A stretch of 40,982 nt of DNA from Methanobacteriota archaeon (GCA_002726495.1 PBTH01000060.1:1-40982), one strand, 5' to 3'; positions 23,466 to 32,736 are shown, counted from the stretch's first letter. Notes: generated by a model from the sequence alone, not told the origin. Numbers and translations are program-made.

Positions 23466-26246
23466 TCAAACCTGTTGAGGAGGCAAGTACGGATATGCTG
23501 GTTCATGTGCTACGTCATTGTCGGACTGAATGTCTTCTTGCTGCGAAAACGACTCCATCGGTGGAGGAGCATATGGTTTGGTTGAATCTGATAGAAGCGC
23601 TTCCTGTTGCAAATGATTGAAGCGCTCCAATTCATCCACTTGCACATCGGTTTGTTTTCGTTTGAAATAAACTCCAGCTAGAGCCAAACCTCCGCCGATC
23701 AAAATGATGCGAATAATGAGATCAAACCATGAATTCAATGAAGGTGAATTTGGGAACGGGTCCATTGAATTGGCAATACCGTCACCGTCTGAATCGTATT
23801 TCCCCTGTGAATCAAACGGAAATTGGTCTGCATTATCCCCAAGGCCATCACCGTCTGAATCTAGCCATTCAAAGGCGCTTTCAGGAAAGGCATCCGCATT
23901 GTCGCCTACGCCATCAACATCTTGGTCCAAACACTCAGTGGGGTCGGATGGAAATACGTCTCCGTTGTCTCCACAACCGTCCCCGTCACTGTCAATCCAC
24001 TCCAGTGGGTCTTCCGGAAAGGCATCGGAATTGTCACCTACGCCCTCTTGGTCTGTATCGTTCCATTCAGAAGGGTCTGATGGAAACACATCCCGATTAT
24101 CGCCGTATGAATCGTTGTCTTTGTCGGCCCAGTCAAGAGGGTCAAGAGGAAACAAGTCGCTGTTGTCTCCAAATCCGTCCCCATCTGTATCGTTCCATTC
24201 ATTGGCATCGTTTGGAAAACGGTCATTGGTATCGGCGTACCCATCTCCATCACGGTCGGGACAACCTGGTGGGTGTAAAGAAAGACCGTACAACAGGAAA
24301 CATGCATCTCCATTGTCTCCAATTCCATCATCATCAGAATCAATCCATTCATTGGCGTCTTCAGGAAAACGGTCGGCATTGTCCCCGTATCCATCTCCGT
24401 CCGTATCAAGGCACTCGGTCCTGTCAAAGGGGAAGGCGTCGCCATTATCTCCACACCCGTCTCGGTCAGTATCACTCCATTCGTTTGGGTCAACAGGGAA
24501 CCAATCGTCTCCGTCAAGATAAGAATCTCCGTCGGAGTCAGGGTTTCGAGGATCACTACCGGCTTGTTGCTCGGCTGCATTATCCAATCCATCACCATCA
24601 ATATCATCGTCTTCCACGTCTGAACAGCCATCGCCATCAAGGTCATCAAGGTGGATTCCAATCAGCCCTTGAGGACAGGTATCATCATCATCAGCGACCC
24701 CGTCATTATCATCATCTGGGTCTTCTTCATTGGAACATCCATCGGAATCATGGTCGTTGAGAGAAGGGCTGAATGGACAGGGGTCATCAAAATCACTTTC
24801 CCCATCCCCGTCACTGTCTCGTTGCTTTGCGGAACAACCGTAATCATCCACCGTTTCAGCAGGTTGGGTTCCCGGACATGTATCGTCTCTGTTCGAAACA
24901 CCGTCCATGTCATCGTCCAATTGATTCCAAGAGCAACCTTGTTGATTGGCTTGGTCTGCTTCATCGGTCCATGGGCACTCATCAAAGGAATTGATGATGC
25001 CGTCCCCATCACGGTCGGGCGTGCCAATGGCTTCAACCGCATAACGGGCGATGAATTTGTGCATCACTCGTGTTGGATGAGCTTTGTCAAAGAAGAGATA
25101 TTCATCTGGGTTTGATGCAATGGCGCTTCCACTGTTACAAATTGGAAGTGGTAGAATTGATACCCCCCCTGAACAGGCCGCATCTTGGGTATTTGTCAGA
25201 CCTAAGGCTTCTTTGTTCAAGACAATGTTATGGAAAATGGACCATGCATCAATTGTGTGAATCGTAAGTCCAAGTTCGGCCCTTAAATCAACAATGAGCG
25301 TTGCAAGTTTCGAGTTGTAATCAATGACCTCGTCGCGAATTGTAGCTTGTTGAGAAGCACTTCTGCTAAGAATCTCAGGAGTCATCTCCAATGGTGGTAA
25401 ATTGGGGACGATGAGCGTGGTAGCTCCGGCACCATGCAACTGACGTATGTGCGATTCCATGTTCGTCGAAATCGTATCTGCATTTGCAGTACCATAGAGG
25501 AAATCGTTTCCACCGGCCCAAAGAGATACGACAGAATTGGCCGGGATGGACGATTGAACACTTCCAAGATAGTTGGTGATTTGAGTGCCAACATTTGGAA
25601 TGACAAGATAGGCATAACCGCTGCCTGTTTGTGCTCCGCCAAAGGCGCGGTTATCTCCAGAAGATGTTCCCGAGCCAATACTCACAGAGACGCCGTAAGC
25701 ATCATCGAGGTAGCCAAACCAAACTTCACCGTTGGAGAAGCGACCTTGCCAGTATGGAGGTACATCGGGGGTATTGAGAAAGGAATTTTTGGCATTTCCC
25801 ATATCTGAAAGAGAATCTCCAAATGAAAGAAGAGAACCGATTTGAGGCATGATTGTAGTTTCAAAGACCATGAATTCAACGGATGCCTGACCAAGGACGC
25901 TTCCATCCTGTCCGTACAAGACCGTATCGTATGAGTAGAAATGTGAACCGTTGTAAAAGGCTTCGAGATGGACTTCAAAGGTCGTGAATGTGCCGGCAGC
26001 TTGGAAATGATGAGTTCCGTTGAGTAGACGCACCCCGTCTTCATCAAATAACGACCATGTGGCAAGGAGGGCTTGTTGATAAGGAGCATTTCTCAATGAA
26101 TAATCAACGACAACCGTCTCGTTTGAGAACCAATCGTTGCGTTCAAGTGAAACATCGGTGGTCATGGCGCGACCGTTTGACTCTGCACTTCCAACCCATG
26201 AGGGGGATAGCAGAATGAAAAACAGTGCCCAAATATGCCATCTCAC
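23466..26246 (-). CDS. Exported GDSL/SGNH esterase with thrombospondin type 3 repeats
   Basis: About 926 aa. A probable GTG start at 26246 gives a clean signal peptide (RWHIWALFFILLSPSWVGSA). A GDSL lipase/esterase domain follows: FGDSLSDMGN (nucleophile Ser), FGGAQTGSG, LWAGGNDF and DKAHPTRVMHKF (catalytic Asp/His). From about residue 415 to 830 there is a long run of TSP3-like calcium-binding repeats (DxDxDG.GD..D.FP). A membrane segment (LIIRIILIGGGLALAGVYF) and a roughly 70-residue cytoplasmic tail end the protein. An ATG at 26333 in frame would put 29 basic residues before the signal and overlap the divergent gene, so it is less likely. Confidence 0.85.
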   Translation of the reverse strand: MRWHIWALFFILLSPSWVGSAESNGRAMTTDVSLERNDWFSNETVVVDYSLRNAPYQQALLATWSLFDEDGVRLLNGTHHFQAAGTFTTFEVHLEAFYNGSHFYSYDTVLYGQDGSVLGQASVEFMVFETTIMPQIGSLLSFGDSLSDMGNAKNSFLNTPDVPPYWQGRFSNGEVWFGYLDDAYGVSVSIGSGTSSGDNRAFGGAQTGSGYAYLVIPNVGTQITNYLGSVQSSIPANSVVSLWAGGNDFLYGTANADTISTNMESHIRQLHGAGATTLIVPNLPPLEMTPEILSRSASQQATIRDEVIDYNSKLATLIVDLRAELGLTIHTIDAWSIFHNIVLNKEALGLTNTQDAACSGGVSILPLPICNSGSAIASNPDEYLFFDKAHPTRVMHKFIARYAVEAIGTPDRDGDGIINSFDECPWTDEADQANQQGCSWNQLDDDMDGVSNRDDTCPGTQPAETVDDYGCSAKQRDSDGDGESDFDDPCPFSPSLNDHDSDGCSNEEDPDDDNDGVADDDDTCPQGLIGIHLDDLDGDGCSDVEDDDIDGDGLDNAAEQQAGSDPRNPDSDGDSYLDGDDWFPVDPNEWSDTDRDGCGDNGDAFPFDRTECLDTDGDGYGDNADRFPEDANEWIDSDDDGIGDNGDACFLLYGLSLHPPGCPDRDGDGYADTNDRFPNDANEWNDTDGDGFGDNSDLFPLDPLDWADKDNDSYGDNRDVFPSDPSEWNDTDQEGVGDNSDAFPEDPLEWIDSDGDGCGDNGDVFPSDPTECLDQDVDGVGDNADAFPESAFEWLDSDGDGLGDNADQFPFDSQGKYDSDGDGIANSMDPFPNSPSLNSWFDLIIRIILIGGGLALAGVYFKRKQTDVQVDELERFNHLQQEALLSDSTKPYAPPPMESFSQQEDIQSDNDVAHEPAYPYLPPQQV
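23750..24990 (-). repeat. Tandem Asp-rich TSP3 repeat tract within the esterase gene
   Basis: DNA repeats in units of about 69 or 36 bases encode motifs of the form DSDGDGxGDNxDxFPxDPxEW. At least ten units are visible. The plus strand of this tract is also open over long distances, an effect of the biased repeat composition. Confidence 0.75.
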
Positions 26247-26288
26247 ACTTCGCCTACACCTTTTCAGTTCAAAGGTCTTCCCACGCCG

Positions 26289-26294
26289 TATACT
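26289..26294. promoter_or_regulatory. Candidate shared TATA element between divergent genes
   Basis: The palindromic GTATAC lies 38-43 nt before the hydrolase ATG (26332) and 43-48 nt before the esterase GTG (26246). It could position TBP for either direction, giving short leaders. This is weak evidence from sequence alone. Confidence 0.3.
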
Positions 26295-26331
26295 TCGTAA
26301 GAGTGATAGAGTCGCCACACGAGTGAGCCAC

Positions 26332-27078
26332 ATGCCCGTTGACCGAATGCGTTGGGGAGCGGAAGAATGGCAGTTTGCCGACCTCTACATGCCCGACGAC
26401 CCATCGCCCTTCGAAAAGGGCGCAGGCGTGCCGTGTGTTATGCTGATCCACGGTGGTTTTTGGAAGGAAGAATATACGCTTGACCTCATGCAACCCATCG
26501 CTCAAGATTTAGCTGAAGCCGGTGTTGCTGCATGGAACATTGAATTCAAGCGTTGGAAGGATGGAGATGAGGGAGTGTGGATGGACACCCTCTCGGATGT
26601 TCTTCGCGCATGGGGTCAACTTGCTCTCCTCCCTGGTATTGACATCATGAGATCAATGGCCATGGGCCACTCGGCAGGTGGACAGTTAGCGCTAATACTC
26701 GCTGCCAAAGCAGAACGAAAACCATGGCTTGCGATTGCCCAAGCGCCCCTTACCGATTTAATCGGAGCAGACCGTGCGAAATTATCGGATGAAGGAGACG
26801 CCCTGAGAAAATGGATGGGGTCGTCCCCAGAACAGGCCTCTGAAACATGGTCGCAACTCAACCCTATTGACCATCCGCCAAAGACCAGCGTTCTGTTATT
26901 CCACGGAGAAAAAGATGTTGATGTCCCCCTTCTTCAATCGGAAACCTACGCCCGAATCATGAAGGCAAAAGGGGCAGATGTGCAGAAAATATGGCTTCCC
27001 GGAGACCACTACGATATCATCGATGTCGCAAGCGATGATTGGCTGGTTCAACTGAATGCGATTCTTGATTGGTTATAG
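26332..27078 (+). CDS. Alpha/beta hydrolase, arylformamidase (kynurenine formamidase)-like
   Basis: A 248-aa cytoplasmic esterase/amidase with a complete catalytic set: oxyanion motif HGGFW (residues 40-44), nucleophile Ser114 in GHSAGG, Asp near 195-197 in EKDVDVP and His226 in GDHYDII. The HGG[FY]W signature is typical of arylformamidases, which hydrolyse N-formylkynurenine, but occurs in other BD-FAE-type esterases too. As the first gene of the plus-strand island that includes aminomuconate enzymes, a kynurenine-pathway role is attractive but unproven. It lies 35 nt before the SDR gene. Confidence 0.85.
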   Translation: MPVDRMRWGAEEWQFADLYMPDDPSPFEKGAGVPCVMLIHGGFWKEEYTLDLMQPIAQDLAEAGVAAWNIEFKRWKDGDEGVWMDTLSDVLRAWGQLALLPGIDIMRSMAMGHSAGGQLALILAAKAERKPWLAIAQAPLTDLIGADRAKLSDEGDALRKWMGSSPEQASETWSQLNPIDHPPKTSVLLFHGEKDVDVPLLQSETYARIMKAKGADVQKIWLPGDHYDIIDVASDDWLVQLNAILDWL

Positions 27079-27113
27079 AGAAGGGCTATGACCATCGGCT
27101 TCTTGGCCACGTC

Positions 27114-27929
27114 ATGGACCTGCTCGGAACTGACTTTCCTTATTCCCAAGAAGCCCTCAAAGGCAAGCATGCATTGGTTTGCGGTGCGAGTAAGGGAATC
27201 GGTGAAGCAACGGCTAAAATGATGGCTAAAGCAGGAGCAAATGTCACCGTTTGTGCCCGTAATGTTGACTCACTCAACCAACTTGTGACACAACTTCAAT
27301 CGCTGGGAAGCGGTCAGCATCAAGCACTTGTTATGGATCTTGAAGACACCGAAAACCTCGCTTCTAAAGTTCGGTCATTGGTTAACACCTCTGGACCGGT
27401 ACACATCCTCATCAACAATGCAGGCGGGCCGCCCGGAGGCCCACTCATGGATAACGAAGTGGTTGATTTTGAGGCCCCATTCAAGCGTCATCTTCATGCT
27501 GCACATACACTTGTCAAAACCCTTGCACCGTACATGGAAGAGGAAGGTTATGGAAGGATTATCCAAATCATATCCACCTCAGTAAAAGAGCCCATTCCAA
27601 ACATCGGACTCTCCAATACATTGCGTGGAGCCATGGCCTCATGGTCCAAGTCACTTTCAAGGGAACTGCACCCATGCATCACCATCAACAACATCCTACC
27701 AGGGTTCACAAACACTTCCCGTTTGGAATCCTTGGCAACATCCATTCAGGAGCGAACGGGCAAGACCTCGGATGAAGTACAACAAAACTGGCTTTCACAA
27801 GTCCCCATCAAGCGCTTGATTGACCCGTTGGAAACAGCGAGTGCAATCGTGTTCCTAAGCATCCCAGCATCAGGGGGAATACGTGGAGTAAGTTTGGCAG
27901 TTGATGGCGGCCGACTCCGCTCAATTTGA
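27114..27929 (+). CDS. SDR-family protein lacking the YxxxK catalytic pair
   Basis: A 271-aa Rossmann protein with the SDR cofactor motif CGASKGIGEA (23-32), NNAGG (101-105) and the Ser-region IISTSV (152-157). At the position of the catalytic Tyr-x-x-x-Lys the sequence is S167-N-T-L-R171 in GLSNTLRGAM, so both the Tyr and the Lys are replaced. SDR branches with LSNxxR here are known to me, but their chemistry is poorly defined. The C-terminus has the usual GGIRGVSLAVDGG. ATG 27114 is favoured; a TTG at 27069 would overlap the hydrolase gene. It probably acts with the neighbouring oxidative enzymes, but the substrate is unknown. Confidence 0.85.
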   Translation: MDLLGTDFPYSQEALKGKHALVCGASKGIGEATAKMMAKAGANVTVCARNVDSLNQLVTQLQSLGSGQHQALVMDLEDTENLASKVRSLVNTSGPVHILINNAGGPPGGPLMDNEVVDFEAPFKRHLHAAHTLVKTLAPYMEEEGYGRIIQIISTSVKEPIPNIGLSNTLRGAMASWSKSLSRELHPCITINNILPGFTNTSRLESLATSIQERTGKTSDEVQQNWLSQVPIKRLIDPLETASAIVFLSIPASGGIRGVSLAVDGGRLRSI

Positions 27930-27938
27930 GGTGAGAGA

Positions 27939-28790
27939 TTGACCAATGAACTCTCTCCGGAACGTGCGCGTCAAGTACTCGAGATGCTCACCGCAGGAGG
28001 TGCAATGGATGGGATCAACACCTCTCTCGCTCTAAGGCTGATTCCTTTGGCCAAAGAGTTGGGAGATTCAGACCTCGTCAACCGACTCCTTGACCACGCA
28101 TCGATCGTTGCAGAAGATGATGTTGAACGAGGGTGGGCACGCTTCGAGGGTATGAAAATCTTGAACGCCTCGATTAACAGTTTACTTGTTTTGGCCGAAG
28201 AAGCAGAGACAACCGAAGAGGGCAGCGCTCTGGCTGCAGCAATCCATCACCACGTAGCCTTGCTTCACATGTCTGAAGAGACCTATGATGAAGCCCGTGC
28301 AATAGCGACGAGGTCCCTTCGTCTAAGAGAACAACTTCAAGACCTCAATGGAATGGCCTACGGGCTTGCATTACTGATGATGATAGCAAAGAAACAACAA
28401 GATTTTGACACCGCAATCGCCTTGGGGACGGAGCGCTTGGAACTCGTCAATAAACTTGGAAACCCCATGGTGCAAATGGAGGCGATTGCTGAACTGGCCC
28501 ATTGTCAAGCAACGATCGGTGAATTTGAAGTTGCACGAGAGTTGTACAATGATTCACTGGAACGAGCCGTAGAATTGGGCAGTATTTCAGGACAACTCGT
28601 AGCTCGTTGGGGACTTGCTGATCTAGCTGAAATTGGAGAAGATTACGAAACTGCAATGCTCGTACTGTCTGATTTATTGCATGCATACATGGCTGAAGAC
28701 ATCCCGGCTCCGCAACAAGTTAAGGTGCGGATTGAAGCCTTAACGCAACTCAAACGGGCTCCGAAAGGGAGCGGTGAGGGGCAAGAATAA
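27939..28790 (+). CDS. TPR-repeat protein
   Basis: A 283-aa all-helical protein with tetratricopeptide-like helix pairs between about 85 and 265, for example YDEARAIATRSLRLREQL, DFDTAIALGTERLELVNKLG and EFEVARELYNDSLERAVELG. There is no signal or membrane segment, so it should be a cytoplasmic scaffold or regulator. The start is a TTG supported by GAGGTGAG four bases upstream, with that Shine-Dalgarno overlapping the stop of the SDR gene. This arrangement indicates translational coupling in one operon. Its partner is unknown; it may organise enzymes of the island. Confidence 0.85.
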   Translation: MTNELSPERARQVLEMLTAGGAMDGINTSLALRLIPLAKELGDSDLVNRLLDHASIVAEDDVERGWARFEGMKILNASINSLLVLAEEAETTEEGSALAAAIHHHVALLHMSEETYDEARAIATRSLRLREQLQDLNGMAYGLALLMMIAKKQQDFDTAIALGTERLELVNKLGNPMVQMEAIAELAHCQATIGEFEVARELYNDSLERAVELGSISGQLVARWGLADLAEIGEDYETAMLVLSDLLHAYMAEDIPAPQQVKVRIEALTQLKRAPKGSGEGQE

Positions 28791-28841
28791 CCCATCACAC
28801 GAATTATGAGCCACGGAGTAATGGAAGGACCGGTGACAAAA

Positions 28842-30089
28842 ATGGAACATGACATTTTCTTCTCCATTTCCCAAACACCAGACAGCGAGGGGCACATTCC
28901 CTCTGAAGCAACCATGTTCCGTAATTATTTCCAACAACTGGAATGTGCGGACCGTCTCGGATTTAATGTTGGGTGGTTAGCACAAGCTCACCTTTCAACA
29001 GAAACTCAAAAGACAAATTCAAAGCCTGTCGTCCCACATTGGCAGGGTGAAGTTGGGCTCTGTACCGACTTCCCACAACTTGCTCTTGAATCCTTTCGGA
29101 GAACCACAAACATCGAAATTGGAAGTGCTGTAGTAGCGATTATTGCATCCGGTGGACCAATTGCTCAGGCGGAACGTATCGGAAATGTACTCACATACCA
29201 TGGGTTGGACCCAGATGAACATCGAAAACTCCACGTTGGATTTTCCGCTGGAAGATTTGAATTCATGGCGCGGCCATACGGCATTGTTCCTCGCAATGCC
29301 ATTGAGGAGGCCGCATGGCCAGCATTACGAGGCTTAATTTTCATGGAAGCGATTGAAATTTTCCTCAAATTATTGCGAGGAGATACCATCAGCACAGATG
29401 ATATTCAACGAACTGTACTAACGAGGGACAATTTCCGAAGTGATGAGGATTGGAGTGCTGTCCAACATGCTACCGTTGAATTCGAAGGCCTCTCCGAGTT
29501 GCCTCAATCCATTGAGATACCTCCGCGTTATACATTTGAAGCGTTGAAAATCATACCTCAAGACTTCAGAAAGGAACTCCTTGGATTGATCATTGGAAGT
29601 CACGACCCTCGTGCTCAAATCTTCGCAAATTCAATCTCTCCAGTCAAGGTGTTTAACCTTTCAATTACCTCTCCCGAAGTCATCGATGCCACACATGAGC
29701 GAATGGCGGAAATCTACCACCCTGATGGGGGCTCTTGGCAACGAAGAGACATGCCGAGAACATCGTTTGTTTTCATCAATGCTGAAGAACATTTGAGCCC
29801 TGAAGAGCAATCAGAGGCGGCGAAAGGCGAAGCAAAATTAGCCCTTGACGCCTATTGGAACGCACTTGAAGGTACAATCGACCCTGAGAAGGTCCAAAAG
29901 GCGACCAACAATGCACTTATTGGAAATCCCGAGGAGATCGCTGCACAAATGGTTGAGCGATTCCATCCTGAAGACAGAATCATGGCATGGTTTGACTTCT
30001 TCAATCATGACTCTGACAGAGTTTGTCGAAACATGACTGCCTATATGGAGCAGGTTGTACCAAAAGTAGAATCCATGCTGAACGAATGA
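28842..30089 (+). CDS. LLM-class flavin-dependent monooxygenase
   Basis: About 415 aa with the bacterial-luciferase TIM-barrel pattern: N-terminal HDIFFSIS, ECADRLGFNVGWLAQAHL (normally E..G(F/Y)...W..EHH), IEIGSAVVAII, HRKLHVGFSAGRFEFMARPYGI and a late NNALIGNPEEIAAQMVERF block that matches the common GTPEEV ending. Such enzymes use FMNH2 and O2 for hydroxylation or C-N/C-S cleavage. ATG 28842 has GGTGAC five bases upstream and gives the typical N-terminus; ATG 28806 is an in-frame alternative without a ribosome site. The substrate is unknown. Placed between the TPR and amidohydrolase genes, it could activate an aromatic or heterocycle. Confidence 0.87.
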   Translation: MEHDIFFSISQTPDSEGHIPSEATMFRNYFQQLECADRLGFNVGWLAQAHLSTETQKTNSKPVVPHWQGEVGLCTDFPQLALESFRRTTNIEIGSAVVAIIASGGPIAQAERIGNVLTYHGLDPDEHRKLHVGFSAGRFEFMARPYGIVPRNAIEEAAWPALRGLIFMEAIEIFLKLLRGDTISTDDIQRTVLTRDNFRSDEDWSAVQHATVEFEGLSELPQSIEIPPRYTFEALKIIPQDFRKELLGLIIGSHDPRAQIFANSISPVKVFNLSITSPEVIDATHERMAEIYHPDGGSWQRRDMPRTSFVFINAEEHLSPEEQSEAAKGEAKLALDAYWNALEGTIDPEKVQKATNNALIGNPEEIAAQMVERFHPEDRIMAWFDFFNHDSDRVCRNMTAYMEQVVPKVESMLNE

Positions 30090-30098
30090 GGGGGCATC

Positions 30099-31214
30099 AT
30101 GAGAATTCATCACGACACCTTTTCTGCTGTTCAACCCGGAAAGCCGGGCTCAGGGATGTATCCAAACTCCCCACTGGGTGAAAAGGTGGAGGGAATCCCA
30201 ACTGGACGTGAAGTTGCCTGGGAACCTTTGGTAGATTATCGGCGAAACGGTGTTTCTGAAACCACCATTCATGGAGCCGTTGCTTGGGCCCATGGGGATG
30301 AGGTGATTCATTCCTTTGGAGGAAATGTACTCTGCTACGGCCGATCGATGATGAAGCCGTTCATGCTCAAAGCATTCACAAAAGAACTTGAAGATTGCAC
30401 TTGGGAACAAAAGGCAATATCGGTTGCATCGCACAATGGAGATACCGAACACGTTGCTGCTGCGCAATCATTGCTCTCTGAAGCTGAATGGCCGCTGATG
30501 CTTACGCCTCTTGACGTACCATTGATTCAGTTTGGACGACAAGTTCGCCGTCCAAGACGCTGGTACCATACCTGCTCAGGCGAGCACTCCGCCATTCTGC
30601 GAGGATGCAAGGCCAAAGGCTGGCCTCGTGCCGGCTACACCTTGCCAAAACACGAAGTCTTTGGAGCATACATGGAACAAATCCGAACCTACCTTGGAAA
30701 GGACTGGAAACCGCTCCGAATTGCCAAGGATGGTTGTGGACTTCCTACAACATCCAATACTGTTTCAGAACTTGCACAAATTTACGCAGGCCTCGTCAGA
30801 GACAAAAATGACGATTGGATTTGGGAGGCAATGATTCGTCATCCAGACCTCGTTGGAGGGTTCAATCGTTTGGATTCAACCATTCTCAAAGCAGGTGAAG
30901 GAACGGTCATCGCAAAAGAGGGAGCGGACGGACTTCTCGGCATGGCTATCGAGCACCCTGATTATCCCAAAGGCCTTGGCATTGTTGTAAAAATAGCACA
31001 TGGATGGAATTCCCAAGCGACTTGGTATGTGGCCCGGGCTCTACTTGGAGTTCTTGGAGTCAATCTGCGCAACCCTTACCCCCTTCACCGGCAGAAAGCC
31101 TTCATCGTTCCCGGCATCGTTCCCGAGAAGTATGTTGAAATCTTGGAAACGGTACCAACTTGGGATGAATGGGATCCAGACCAAGACCGTTGGAACTACG
31201 AAACAGAGGTGTGA
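30099..31214 (+). CDS. Asparaginase II family amidohydrolase
   Basis: A 371-aa protein of the Asparaginase_II family (Rhizobium AnsA type). Signature blocks are GRSMMKPFMLKAF, SVASHNGDTEHVAAAQSLL, HTCSGEHSAILRGCKAKGW and AKDGCGLPTTSNTVSELAQIYAG. Known members hydrolyse L-asparagine to aspartate and ammonia, but the wider family is barely characterised. The length is slightly greater than the usual 330 because of an N-terminal extension and a C-terminal Trp/Asp-rich tail. Its stop overlaps the ATG of the aldehyde dehydrogenase by one base (TGATG). In this context it may release ammonia from an amide intermediate. Confidence 0.87.
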   Translation: MRIHHDTFSAVQPGKPGSGMYPNSPLGEKVEGIPTGREVAWEPLVDYRRNGVSETTIHGAVAWAHGDEVIHSFGGNVLCYGRSMMKPFMLKAFTKELEDCTWEQKAISVASHNGDTEHVAAAQSLLSEAEWPLMLTPLDVPLIQFGRQVRRPRRWYHTCSGEHSAILRGCKAKGWPRAGYTLPKHEVFGAYMEQIRTYLGKDWKPLRIAKDGCGLPTTSNTVSELAQIYAGLVRDKNDDWIWEAMIRHPDLVGGFNRLDSTILKAGEGTVIAKEGADGLLGMAIEHPDYPKGLGIVVKIAHGWNSQATWYVARALLGVLGVNLRNPYPLHRQKAFIVPGIVPEKYVEILETVPTWDEWDPDQDRWNYETEV

Positions 31215-32665
31215 TGATGCAACCGCTCCTCAATTACATTGGAGGTTCGTTTGTTCCTTCAAATTCGGGCGATACGATTGAGGACATCAACCCTGCAACC
31301 AACCAGCGCATTACAACGCTACCTCGCTCTTCATCAATCGATGTTGACAAGGCAACACAAGCCGCAATTGGGGCTGGTCCTGCATGGAAGGCAACGCCCA
31401 TTGAAGAGCGAATCAAATGGTTGGAAAACATCGCCGATGCCCTTGAAGCGAAGCATGAAGAAATCGCTTTACTTGAAACCCTTGACACCGGAAAACCGAT
31501 CTCGCTTTCGCGCCGAGTTGATGCTGCACGCTCGGTGAGCAACTTCAGATTCTTCGCCCAATATGCAAAAGAACAGCAGCCGATGCAATTTGAAGCCAAT
31601 GGCGCCATCAATCATATTCATCGTAATCCAGTCGGCTGTGTTGGACTCATCACCCCTTGGAATCTACCCCTTTACCTCCTCACATGGAAAGTTGCTCCTG
31701 CACTGCTCATGGGCAATACCATCGTCGCAAAACCTTCTGAAATGACGCCTCTAACCGCAAACCTGCTCGCCGAGACTCTCGACGAACTCAAGTTGCCCGA
31801 AGGAGTGTTCAATCTTGTTCATGGACTTGGTCCAGAAGTGGGTCAAGCCATTGTAGAACATCCCAATATCAAGGCGATTTCTTTCACTGGAGGGACTTCA
31901 ACAGGCCGTACAGTCGCCGCAACAGCTGCACCGATGTTCAAGAAACTATCATTGGAATTGGGTGGGAAAAATGCTACTGTTTTACTGGATGATGCTCGTA
32001 TTGACGACATTGTGGATGAACTTGTGCGAGCATCGTTTACCAATTCAGGCCAAGTCTGCTTATGCGGCTCCAGAGTTCTTATTCCTGCCAAAATGTACGA
32101 CGAAGTCGCTGAGAAATTCGTCAAGGGTGTTGAACGGCTCAAACTTGGAGACCCAATGGATGAATCCACTCAAATGGGTGCAGTTATTTCCGCAGAGCAT
32201 TTGTCAAAGGTTGAATCCTACATCAATCTAGGAATTGAAGAAGGCGGTATCGTACTCACTGGTGGAACGTCTGTAAATGCAAGTGTATCGGGTGTTCACG
32301 CTGAGGGAGCATTTCTTCGTCCAACCGTGATCGGGGGCCTCAAACACACATCAAGGACTGCCACTGAGGAAATCTTTGGCCCGGTAGTAACTCTTCATCC
32401 ATACCATGATGAAGACGAAGCAGTATTGATCGCCAATGGCACTGAATATGGCCTCGCTGGCTCGGTATGGACAAGCGACGTCGAACGTGGGCACGCATTT
32501 GCGCAACGAATGGACACCGGTATCGTTTGGGTAAACACATGGCTAAACAGGGACTTACGGACACCGTTTGGGGGCGTCAAACAGTCAGGAATTGGGCGAG
32601 AAGGCGGAATATGGTCAATGAGTTTCTTTTCAGAAATGACCAATGTCTGTATCAAACAACCGTAG
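31214..32665 (+). CDS. amnC: 2-aminomuconate/2-hydroxymuconate semialdehyde dehydrogenase (ALDH8-like)
   Basis: NAD-dependent oxidation of 2-aminomuconate 6-semialdehyde (or the hydroxy analogue) to the muconate is predicted. The 483-aa protein has LITPWNLPLYLLTWKVAPAL, LSLELGGKN (catalytic Glu) and SGQVCLCGSR (catalytic Cys), then IVWVNTWLNRDLRTPFGGVK. These blocks closely match ALDH8A1 and AmnC/XylG-type enzymes, including the VCLC and WxNxWLxRxLxxPFGG stretches that set this branch apart from other ALDHs. The start overlaps the preceding stop, so it is translationally coupled. The gene symbol follows the aminophenol pathway and is provisional. Confidence 0.85.
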   Translation: MMQPLLNYIGGSFVPSNSGDTIEDINPATNQRITTLPRSSSIDVDKATQAAIGAGPAWKATPIEERIKWLENIADALEAKHEEIALLETLDTGKPISLSRRVDAARSVSNFRFFAQYAKEQQPMQFEANGAINHIHRNPVGCVGLITPWNLPLYLLTWKVAPALLMGNTIVAKPSEMTPLTANLLAETLDELKLPEGVFNLVHGLGPEVGQAIVEHPNIKAISFTGGTSTGRTVAATAAPMFKKLSLELGGKNATVLLDDARIDDIVDELVRASFTNSGQVCLCGSRVLIPAKMYDEVAEKFVKGVERLKLGDPMDESTQMGAVISAEHLSKVESYINLGIEEGGIVLTGGTSVNASVSGVHAEGAFLRPTVIGGLKHTSRTATEEIFGPVVTLHPYHDEDEAVLIANGTEYGLAGSVWTSDVERGHAFAQRMDTGIVWVNTWLNRDLRTPFGGVKQSGIGREGGIWSMSFFSEMTNVCIKQP

Positions 32666-32736
32666 AGAATATTCCGTAGAATTTGTCGTCACCCCACAGG
32701 CGAGGCATTCAAATCAACTGTACCGTTGGGAGTACT

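Noticed and set aside
23704..24760. Two long plus-strand frames opposite the TSP3 region
   Set aside because: They translate the complement of GAT-rich repeats into Ser/Pro- or His/Arg-rich low-complexity sequence; the minus frame encodes well-formed TSP3 motifs, a signal peptide and an anchor.
26247..26333. ATG start for the GDSL esterase at 26333
   Set aside because: It would place 29 basic residues before an otherwise complete signal peptide and overlap the divergent hydrolase start; GTG 26246 fits better.
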